Below the pieces are notes generated by a model that saw nothing but the letters and a program-made list of their open reading frames with translations, searched no databases and was not told the DNA's origin. Shown piece by piece: positions 1 through 5,038 of a DNA stretch of 6,891 nt. Position numbers and translations under genes: made by a program. The stretch lies in assembly GCA_021772845.1 (NCBI GenBank), contig JAJFLF010000170.1, forward strand, positions 1 through 6,891. The letters run 5' to 3'. Numbering within the stretch: the stretch's first letter is position 1; the number at the start of each line of letters is the position of its first letter. This stretch comes from Mariprofundus sp. (GTDB lineage: Bacteria > Pseudomonadota > Zetaproteobacteria > Mariprofundales > Mariprofundaceae).

Positions 1-566
1 CATTTGAACGTTTTAGTAGGTGCTTTTGTGGGGGCCTTTGCAGGTCTCTTTGTTGGTGCTTTGGTCACTGTCTTTGTTGGAGCCTTTGTAGGTGTTGCCG
101 CTGCTTTATCTGTATGATATTTAATCTGCAGGCCATGCAGGAAGTTACGCAATACCTGGTCTTTGCAATGGCGTCGGTTTTTATGTTCGAAACTGCGGAA
201 AAATGCACTGAGCTCAGCTTTGCCGATGACTAAACCAGCCAGTTTTAGAGTCGCCAGAATATCATCATCTTTGAGGTTTAATGCGATTCTCAATTTCAGA
301 AAAATAAGATTGTTATTTAACTCTAACTCAGGTTTGGGCTGCGGGCCTGCTTTTTTGCCGCGTTTTTCATTGATAAAACCGTTTAAAAAAGCCGCTAGAT
401 TGACATCAATCAACTCTTTACATGCAGGATCATCATCTTTTTTTAACCAGGCGCTGATCTGAGTGCGATCGACTACTTTTCCACCGGATGCAAATAGCTC
501 TATCACCTTGTTATCATCACAGTTAAATGTGTAGCGAAGTCGGCGAAGAATGTCGTTGTTTGTCAT
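1..566 (-). CDS. DUF1456 (YehS-like) protein with basic TKAP-repeat tail, 3' end cut by window
   Basis: The visible part is 188 codons, open to the window edge, so the C-terminus is missing. It starts MTNNDILRRLRY and contains two similar helical repeats of the DUF1456/YehS family. The first spans about residues 2-70 (NNDILRRLRY, then ISAWLKKDDD, then FLNGFINEKRGKK). The second spans about residues 80-150 (NNNLIFLKLRIAL, then DDDILATLKLAG, then FEHKNRRHCKDQVLRNFL). E. coli YehS has the same two-repeat layout and, from memory, ends near residue 156. From about residue 152 this protein instead continues into a lysine/proline/threonine/alanine tail of tetrapeptides (see the repeat feature). The family has no established function; a nucleic-acid role is my inference from the basic tail. 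The ATG follows the TAA of the upstream FAD gene with no gap, and a GAGG ribosome site lies inside that gene's end, so it is probably the last visible gene of the pan operon. Family call is confident, function is not. Confidence 0.88.
   Translation of the reverse strand, partial: MTNNDILRRLRYTFNCDDNKVIELFASGGKVVDRTQISAWLKKDDDPACKELIDVNLAAFLNGFINEKRGKKAGPQPKPELELNNNLIFLKLRIALNLKDDDILATLKLAGLVIGKAELSAFFRSFEHKNRRHCKDQVLRNFLHGLQIKYHTDKAAATPTKAPTKTVTKAPTKRPAKAPTKAPTKTFK
6..89 (-). repeat. 12-bp tandem repeat encoding TKAP-type tetrapeptides
   Basis: Seven consecutive 12-bp units (plus-strand positions 6-17, 18-29, 30-41, 42-53, 54-65, 66-77, 78-89) encode, in protein order, TKAP, TKTV, TKAP, TKRP, AKAP, TKAP, TKTF at residues 160-187 of the DUF1456 protein. 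The units are degenerate at the nucleotide level, with a plus-strand core close to GCCTTTGT, but keep frame and period exactly. Every unit has lysine at its second position. The repeat may continue beyond the window. Such tails resemble the KPAA-type tails of AlgP and bacterial histone-H1-like proteins, and are prone to length change between strains. Confidence 0.85.
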
Positions 567-2228
567 TTAAACCTCATTGTCACTTTTGTTCATGATAGCG
601 GATGCGGCTTTTAGTCCATCAACAGCAGCACTGACAATACCACCGGCATAACCGGCACCTTCACCGACAGGGAACAGACCGCGTGCATTCACAGATTGCA
701 TATCTTCACCACGTTCAATGCGAATCGGAGAGCTGGTACGTGTTTCTGTCCCGAACAGGTTGGCATCCTCGGTGATGTAACCGCGCATTTTGCGATCAAA
801 AGCATGGATACCTTCAGCCAACGGCTGGCTGATCCAGTTGGGGAGAAGTTCATGTAAATCTGTGGGAATCGCTTGCGGTTTAAAACGGGTCGCAGCCAGT
901 GTTCCACTTGGTTTCTTATTGATGAAATCCGTTAACTTCATGGTGGGTGCTGCATAGCTGTTGGATGCAGCCCTAAATGTGGCGGTCTCTAACTCGCGTT
1001 GGAATGAGATGCCCATCAATGGGTCATCATCGAGTCCATGGCGCATCAGATCTTCCGGAGTCACTTGCACCACAATGCCTGAATTAGCCCAACGACCACC
1101 GCGTTTGGCATTGCTCATACCATTGACAGCCATGCGCCCCTGTTCGGTGGGGGAAGGCACAATCAGACCACCTGGACACATGCAGAAGCTGTAAATGCCA
1201 CGTTTACCGAGATGTTTATCCTTGGCTTGATGGGTCAGGCTATATTCTGCTGCATGCAGTTTGTGGTGTTTGGCAGATGCGCCAAGCTGGATGGAATCGA
1301 TCAGTTCCTGCGGATGTTCAGCACGTACACCAACAGCAAACGCTTTGGCTTCCATCTTGATGCCGAGCGATTGCAGGCGTTCAAAGGTGTCGCGGGCTGA
1401 GTGTCCGGTAGCCAAAACCACATGGGTAGCTGTGATTTCATCTTCGGTTTGTGTGACCAGATTGGTGGCACGCACGCCTGTCACTGAACCATTGATCATG
1501 AGCAGATCATCAACACGGGTTTCGAAACGGTAATCGACACCGAGTTCAATCAGACGTTCACGCATATTACGTACGATGCGAACCAGTTTGTCTGTCCCCA
1601 GATGCGGGTGTGCATCGACGAGAATATCGTCTCTGGCACCAAAACGCACAAACGTGTGCAGCACATGACGCAGGAATGGGTGTTTGATGCGGGTATAGAG
1701 TTTACCATCGGTATAGGTGCCAGCACCACCCTCACCAAAGCAGATATTACTTTCAGGATTGAGTTCACCGCGTGAACGCAGACGACCGATGTCTCTCATT
1801 CTGGTTTCAACCGGTTTACCACGCTCCAGTAGTGTCACCTTCAAACCGGCCTCAGCCAGTGCCAGTGCAGTGAACAGGCCGGCAGGACCAGCTCCGATGA
1901 TGATAACATGGTCATCGTTATTCAGTTTTCTGCTTAATAGTTCCGGTGTGTTGGCGATGAGCGATGAGGATTCAATCAGACGGGTGTTTTTTGGTAGTGG
2001 ATCGAGTGTTTGATTCAGTTCGATTTCATAGGTGCAGACAAAGTGGATATTGGTTTTTTTGCGGGCATCAAGCGCACGGCGGGCGCAGTTACATGAAACG
2101 ATTGCCTCTATGTTAATAAGGCAGTGGTCGGCTAGACGTTGTTTTATTTGTCGGTCATCTTCATCAAGTCCAATCTGTAGATTGTTGATGGCATATGTCG
2201 TGATTGTCTTAGTGGTGGGCATATTCAC
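567..2228 (-). CDS. Uncharacterised FAD-dependent oxidoreductase, COG2509 type
   Basis: This 553-residue protein is a predicted cytoplasmic flavoprotein. The N-terminal region (about 1-100) is the family's own module, with the hallmark RRALDARKKTNIHFV at about residues 50-64. A dinucleotide-binding fold follows: VIIIGAGPAGLFTALALAEAG near 108-128 (GxGxxG at 112-117), with the acidic residue of LLERG ending the second strand. NICFGEGGAGTYTDGKL (161-177), VVLATGHSARD (270-280), FCMCPGG (348-354) and the C-terminal FAD-contacting GLFPVGEGAGYAGG (517-530) complete it. Such proteins are annotated only as FAD-dependent dehydrogenases; substrate and electron partner are unknown. The stated start is GTG, overlapping the panD stop in a GTGA; an in-frame ATG two codons on (2220-2222) is possible. 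Neither has a clear Shine-Dalgarno sequence, so translation probably depends on panD. Its place between panD and the DUF1456 gene suggests, but does not show, a link to pantothenate/CoA metabolism. Confidence 0.9.
   Translation of the reverse strand: MNMPTTKTITTYAINNLQIGLDEDDRQIKQRLADHCLINIEAIVSCNCARRALDARKKTNIHFVCTYEIELNQTLDPLPKNTRLIESSSLIANTPELLSRKLNNDDHVIIIGAGPAGLFTALALAEAGLKVTLLERGKPVETRMRDIGRLRSRGELNPESNICFGEGGAGTYTDGKLYTRIKHPFLRHVLHTFVRFGARDDILVDAHPHLGTDKLVRIVRNMRERLIELGVDYRFETRVDDLLMINGSVTGVRATNLVTQTEDEITATHVVLATGHSARDTFERLQSLGIKMEAKAFAVGVRAEHPQELIDSIQLGASAKHHKLHAAEYSLTHQAKDKHLGKRGIYSFCMCPGGLIVPSPTEQGRMAVNGMSNAKRGGRWANSGIVVQVTPEDLMRHGLDDDPLMGISFQRELETATFRAASNSYAAPTMKLTDFINKKPSGTLAATRFKPQAIPTDLHELLPNWISQPLAEGIHAFDRKMRGYITEDANLFGTETRTSSPIRIERGEDMQSVNARGLFPVGEGAGYAGGIVSAAVDGLKAASAIMNKSDNEV
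572..575 (-). promoter_or_regulatory. Ribosome binding site of the DUF1456 gene
   Basis: GAGG on the minus strand lies inside the last codons of the upstream FAD gene, five bases before the ATG at 566. It supports this ATG as the start and lets translation of the two genes be coupled. Confidence 0.6.
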
Positions 2229-2602
2229 GCAGCAGCCAGGTGGCCGTGCGAGGTGTGGGTGATGTTGTTCTCTGCATCCACATAGACCAAGGCAGGATTA
2301 AAATGTTCGGCTTCAGATGCTTGCAGTTCTGCGTAGGTGCAGATGATTAGCAGATCACCAGGTGATGCTTTGTGGGCGGCTGCACCATTTACACCGATCG
2401 TACCGGAATCACGCGGGGCAGTGATGGCGTAGGTGGTAAAGCGTTCACCGTTGGCAACATTATAAATATGCAGCATTTCAAATGGCAGGATGTTGGCTTT
2501 GTCCATCAGGTTCTGATCGATGGCGCAGGAGCCTTCATAATCGAGTTCAGCGTGCGTTACGCTCACGCGGTGAATTTTGGATTTTAGCATGGTGAGTTTC
2601 AT
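2225..2602 (-). CDS. panD: Aspartate 1-decarboxylase proenzyme
   Basis: PanD decarboxylates L-aspartate to beta-alanine, the second substrate of PanC. It is a pyruvoyl enzyme: the proenzyme cleaves itself between Gly24 and Ser25, and Ser25 becomes the pyruvoyl group. The protein is 125 residues, close to E. coli PanD (126), and aligns with it without gaps through the active site. VTHAELDYEGSCAIDQ places the cleavage site exactly at G24-S25. NGERFTTYAI supplies Arg54, Thr57 and Tyr58, and VNGAAAH (71-77) is the conserved loop. The ATG overlaps the panC stop (ATGA), and AGGAG stands eight bases upstream inside panC, which fixes the start. The TGA stop overlaps the GTG of the next gene. In enterobacteria maturation is helped by PanZ/PanM; no such gene is visible here. 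Confidence 0.97.
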   Translation of the reverse strand: MKLTMLKSKIHRVSVTHAELDYEGSCAIDQNLMDKANILPFEMLHIYNVANGERFTTYAITAPRDSGTIGVNGAAAHKASPGDLLIICTYAELQASEAEHFNPALVYVDAENNITHTSHGHLAAA

Positions 2603-3459
2603 ATTGTTGACTCCTGCGAGTTGTAAATAAGTGGCATATTATCAATCAATCGCGCAGCCCCGATGGGTGCGGCAATAAAGGCCCGGCTGCTTTGATTGTT
2701 GAGTTTGCGTTTGCTTTTCAGGGATGTGGCGTTGCGTACATCCAGATATTGGGTGGTGATATTGGCACTGGTGAGAATCTCTTGTGCTCTGTTCTTTAGC
2801 GTTTCCACATCGCGCTCACCAGATGCTGCCAGCGCCTGCATGGCGATCAGGGCTTGCGAGAGTGTGACGGCCTGCAGGCGATCAGCATCGGAGAGATAAC
2901 GGTTGCGGCTGCTCATAGCGAGCCCATCGCTTTCACGTTTAATTTCAGCACCGATAATTTCTATGGGCATCTGCAGGTCGTTCACCATGCGGCGGATAAT
3001 AGCCAGCTGTTGCCAATCCTTTTCACCAAAGATGGCAAAATCCGGACGTACAATATTGAACAGAATATTCACCACTGTAACCACACCATCAAAATGGCCG
3101 GGGCGCGATGCACCACAGAGGGAGTCGGACAGTTTGGTGGCTTTCAGCGTTACCTTGGGCCCCGATTTAGGATAGAGCGATGTTGGGTGAAATATGAAAT
3201 CGACACCGGCTTTTTCACACAATTGAGCATCACGCTCAAACGGGCGCGGGTATTGCTCCAGATCTTCATTCGGCCCAAACTGTAATGGATTCACATAAAT
3301 ACTGACCACAACAATATCAGCCAGTGCTTTGGCTTCCTTGATCAGACTCATATGACCATCGTGCAAGCAGCCCATGGTAGGTACGAAGGCGATGGTTTTG
3401 TGCCCACGTAGATTTTTCAGTTGGCGGCGTACTTCAGATGTGGTGTGGGCGACCCTCAT
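2599..3459 (-). CDS. panC: Pantoate--beta-alanine ligase (pantothenate synthetase)
   Basis: PanC joins pantoate and beta-alanine, using ATP through a pantoyl-adenylate intermediate, to give pantothenate; it is cytoplasmic. At 286 residues it has the usual length (E. coli 283). The nucleotidyltransferase signature PTMGCLHDGHMSLI (27-40) has both histidines of the HxGH motif (His33, His36). YVNPLQFGPNEDLEQYPR (55-72), GHFDGVVTVV (121-130), FGEKDWQQ (144-151) and the KMSKS-equivalent MSSRNRYL (182-189) follow in order. The C-terminal small domain ends with AAPIGAARLIDN. The ATG at 3459 overlaps the panB stop in an ATGA and has no clear Shine-Dalgarno sequence, so it is probably translated by reinitiation after panB. 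No sign of damage. Confidence 0.97.
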   Translation of the reverse strand: MRVAHTTSEVRRQLKNLRGHKTIAFVPTMGCLHDGHMSLIKEAKALADIVVVSIYVNPLQFGPNEDLEQYPRPFERDAQLCEKAGVDFIFHPTSLYPKSGPKVTLKATKLSDSLCGASRPGHFDGVVTVVNILFNIVRPDFAIFGEKDWQQLAIIRRMVNDLQMPIEIIGAEIKRESDGLAMSSRNRYLSDADRLQAVTLSQALIAMQALAASGERDVETLKNRAQEILTSANITTQYLDVRNATSLKSKRKLNNQSSRAFIAAPIGAARLIDNMPLIYNSQESTI

Positions 3460-4247
3460 GTTTTAGGAAATTGACCGGATTTTACGTCGCTAGCCCAGCG
3501 TGAAATCGCATCTGTCATGATCGCGCGCACATTGGCATAAGCCGGTGCAAAAGGTGGGTTGGATTCTGAAATGCCAAGCAGGTCATTCCATACCAACACT
3601 TGTGCATCGCAATGATTGCCTGCACCAATACCTACAGTCGGGGTATCCAGCATGCTCGTAATCTCTGTGCCCAAATCAGCCGGGATGTTTTCCAATACGA
3701 TGCATACCGCACCGGCAGCAGAAACCACTTTGGCATCTTTGATGAGTTGTTCGCGTCCTGCATTGTCTTTGGCGCGTTTGCCGTAGGAGCCGAATTTCTT
3801 CACGGATTGCGGGGTAAGTCCGATATGTGCGACGACGGCAATACCACGTTCGCTTAGAAATTTAATGGTTGCGGCCATGTGTTCGCCGCCCTCAATTTTG
3901 ACCGCATCACAGGCAGACTCCTGCAATACACGTACGCTGCTTGTGAAAGCCTGTTCAGAGGTTTGCTGGTAGGAACCAAAAGGCAGATCACAAACCACCC
4001 ATGCTTTTTGGCGGCCGCGTACAACAGCGGCAGTGTGATGGATCATATGATCCAGGGTAACAGGCAGGGTGGAATCAAAACCTAAGGAAACCATGCCGAG
4101 TGAGTCGCCAACGAGTAGCACTTCAGCTCCGGCGGCTTCAGCAATCTGTGCACTGGCAGCATCATATGCTGTCAGCCATACCATTTTTTCATCTGCCTGC
4201 TTGGCGCGCTTGAGCGTCGCTGCAGTAATGCGTTTACGTTCAGTCAT
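3456..4247 (-). CDS. panB: 3-methyl-2-oxobutanoate hydroxymethyltransferase (ketopantoate hydroxymethyltransferase)
   Basis: PanB transfers a hydroxymethyl group from 5,10-methylene-tetrahydrofolate to 2-oxoisovalerate, giving ketopantoate, the first committed step to pantothenate. It is a TIM-barrel enzyme of 263 residues, the normal size (E. coli 264). The metal-binding acidic residues are present: Asp48 in LLVGDSLGM, Asp87 in VVCDLPFGSYQ and Glu119 in AVKIEGG. Lys117, His141 in VAHIGLTPQ and the catalytic Glu186 in IVLENIP are also in place, as is TVGIGAG near 204-210. It is the first gene of the minus-strand operon: its ATG has a good AAGGA site upstream, and an exact TATAAT lies about 70 bases before it. 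The reducing step to pantoate (PanE or IlvC) is not encoded in this window. Confidence 0.97.
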   Translation of the reverse strand: MTERKRITAATLKRAKQADEKMVWLTAYDAASAQIAEAAGAEVLLVGDSLGMVSLGFDSTLPVTLDHMIHHTAAVVRGRQKAWVVCDLPFGSYQQTSEQAFTSSVRVLQESACDAVKIEGGEHMAATIKFLSERGIAVVAHIGLTPQSVKKFGSYGKRAKDNAGREQLIKDAKVVSAAGAVCIVLENIPADLGTEITSMLDTPTVGIGAGNHCDAQVLVWNDLLGISESNPPFAPAYANVRAIMTDAISRWASDVKSGQFPKT

Positions 4248-4251
4248 AGCT

Positions 4252-4256
4252 TCCTT
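4252..4256 (-). promoter_or_regulatory. Ribosome binding site of panB
   Basis: AAGGA on the minus strand, four bases before the panB ATG, within AAAGGAAGCT-ATG. This is the strongest ribosome site in the minus-strand operon apart from that of panD, and it fixes the panB start. Confidence 0.7.
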
Positions 4257-4270
4257 TCCGCTTCAGTCCG

Positions 4271-4284
4271 TCTGTGTGAACAGA
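4271..4284. repeat. Inverted repeat in the panB leader
   Basis: TCTGT-GTGA-ACAGA is a perfect 5-bp inverted repeat with a 4-base centre. It lies 24-37 bases upstream of the panB ATG and inside the predicted transcript. It could form a small RNA hairpin or be an operator half-site pair. Arms this short also arise by chance. Confidence 0.35.
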
Positions 4285-4314
4285 TTCAGGTACCGTCTTT
4301 GAGGATGGCCGCAT

Positions 4315-4320
4315 ATTATA
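4315..4320 (-). promoter_or_regulatory. Candidate -10 box of the panB operon promoter
   Basis: The minus strand reads TATAAT exactly, in the context AAACTATAATATGCGG. Transcription would start near 4307-4308, giving a leader of about 60 bases before the panB ATG. No good TTGACA-like -35 is found 16-18 bases upstream (the hexamer at 17 is ACTTTC), so the promoter may need an activator. Position and perfect match make it the best promoter candidate in the window. Confidence 0.55.
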
Positions 4321-4333
4321 GTTTAGGTCTATA
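4317..4333. repeat. Inverted repeat overlapping the panB -10 box
   Basis: TATAG-N7-CTATA, with perfect 5-bp arms; the left arm covers part of the minus-strand TATAAT. It is placed where a regulator would block or alter the panB promoter, but it is AT-rich and short, so chance is a real alternative. Confidence 0.25.
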
Positions 4334-4350
4334 TAAAGAAAGTTATTGTC

Positions 4351-4379
4351 TTGCAGCCTCGGCAGAGCAGTACTTATAT
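4351..4379 (+). promoter_or_regulatory. Weak candidate promoter of the rib operon
   Basis: TTGCAG (4351-4356) and TTATAT (4374-4379) are separated by 17 bases, a sigma-70-like arrangement, though the -10 matches only half of the consensus. It would start transcription near 4386, about 50 bases before ribE. An alternative plus-strand -10 is TATAGT at 4317-4322, which overlaps the panB -10 but has no -35. I cannot choose between them from sequence alone. Confidence 0.3.
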
Positions 4380-4401
4380 GGATCTCACGCAGGGGGTGTT
4401 A

Positions 4402-4417
4402 TTCATAATGCTATGAA
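4402..4417. repeat. Inverted repeat just upstream of ribE
   Basis: TTCATA-ATGC-TATGAA is a perfect 6-bp inverted repeat with a 4-base centre, ending 18 bases before the ribE ATG and a few bases before its ribosome site (GUAGGG near 4422-4427). It could be an operator or a hairpin in the rib leader. Confidence 0.4.
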
Positions 4418-4435
4418 GTATGTAGGGTTCGGCGC

Positions 4436-5038
4436 ATGTTTACCGGAATTATTCAGGATGTTGGCTCCATTGCGTCCATTCAACAAGAATCTCAACAATC
4501 GCATATGGTCTTTGCTACTGCACTGGATATGTCAGGCTGGCACATCGGTGATTCGGTGGCCTGTAATGGCTGCTGCCTGACGATTACTTCTTTCCCTGGC
4601 AGTCAAAGCTTTGCCGCCACCTTGTCTTTAGAGACGCTACAGCTGACTACATTTGCTGATGCCTGCGAACAGGGTGCGGTGAATCTTGAGCCTGCATTGC
4701 GCATGGGTGATGCCCTTGGAGGGCATATGGTTACCGGCCATGTGGATGGTGTGGGGCTGGTTCAGGCTATTCGAAAAATTGGCGAACATCGTGAGTTTAC
4801 CTTTACGTTATCGGATGCTTTGGCGCGTTATGTGGTGGTGAAAGGTTCAGTAACCATTAATGGTGTTAGCCTGACCGTGAACAGAGTCGGCAGGAATGAC
4901 TTTACCGTGAACCTGATTCCTCATACCTTGTCGCACACAAATTTGGGTGCCTTGAAAACAGGTGCCAGGGTAAACATCGAAACCGATATGTATGGTCGCT
5001 ATGTTGAGCGACTGATGCAGTTCCCAACGGAGAAATAA
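4436..5038 (+). CDS. ribE: Riboflavin synthase, alpha subunit
   Basis: Riboflavin synthase converts two molecules of 6,7-dimethyl-8-ribityllumazine to riboflavin plus the pyrimidinedione that is recycled by RibH. The 200-residue protein has the family's two tandem lumazine-binding barrels. The first begins with the canonical MFTGII start, which also fixes the ATG, and includes GDSVACNGCCLTIT (38-51) with Ser40 and Cys47 at the places of the E. coli active-site residues. GGHMVTGHVDG (95-105) with His102 leads into the second barrel, which repeats the pattern as GSVTINGVSLTV (137-148) and NLIPHTLSHTNLG (159-171). It is the first gene of the plus-strand operon. Its stop overlaps the ribBA start as TAATG. 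The gene is named ribC in E. coli. Confidence 0.97.
   Translation: MFTGIIQDVGSIASIQQESQQSHMVFATALDMSGWHIGDSVACNGCCLTITSFPGSQSFAATLSLETLQLTTFADACEQGAVNLEPALRMGDALGGHMVTGHVDGVGLVQAIRKIGEHREFTFTLSDALARYVVVKGSVTINGVSLTVNRVGRNDFTVNLIPHTLSHTNLGALKTGARVNIETDMYGRYVERLMQFPTEK

Larger units (their letters stand above)
4248..4435. other. Divergent pan/rib intergenic control region
   Basis: These 188 bases separate the oppositely transcribed panB and ribE and are the only sizeable non-coding stretch in the window. Both operons must start here unless the rib genes are read from elsewhere, which the facing arrangement argues against. It is AT-richer in the centre (4311-4345). It contains an exact minus-strand -10 box, a weak plus-strand promoter candidate and three short inverted repeats, listed separately. 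There is no convincing small gene, no factor-independent terminator and no complete riboswitch. Confidence 0.8.

Noticed and set aside
163..462. Plus-strand open frame opposite the DUF1456 gene.
   Set aside because: It lies antisense to a clearly conserved protein and reads as a low-information shadow frame.
567..2228. An assimilatory or defence-related role for the FAD oxidoreductase.
   Set aside because: No partner genes such as transporters, nucleases or electron carriers are nearby; the only context is the pan operon.
4272..4283. CTGT...ACAG pattern resembling a LexA (SOS) box.
   Set aside because: The spacing between CTGT and ACAG is 4 bases, not the 8 of the E. coli LexA site, and panB is not a known SOS gene.
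4379..4435. Possible FMN riboswitch: GATCTCACGCAGGGGG followed by TGTTATTC vaguely recalls the first strand of the RFN element.
   Set aside because: Only part of that strand matches. The conserved continuation and the later helices are missing, and fewer than 60 bases remain before ribE, whereas the element needs well over 100.
4299..4580. Plus-strand open frame of 93 codons spanning the intergenic region and the start of ribE.
   Set aside because: It overlaps the conserved RibE coding region in another frame, resembles no family I recognise, and has no good ribosome site.
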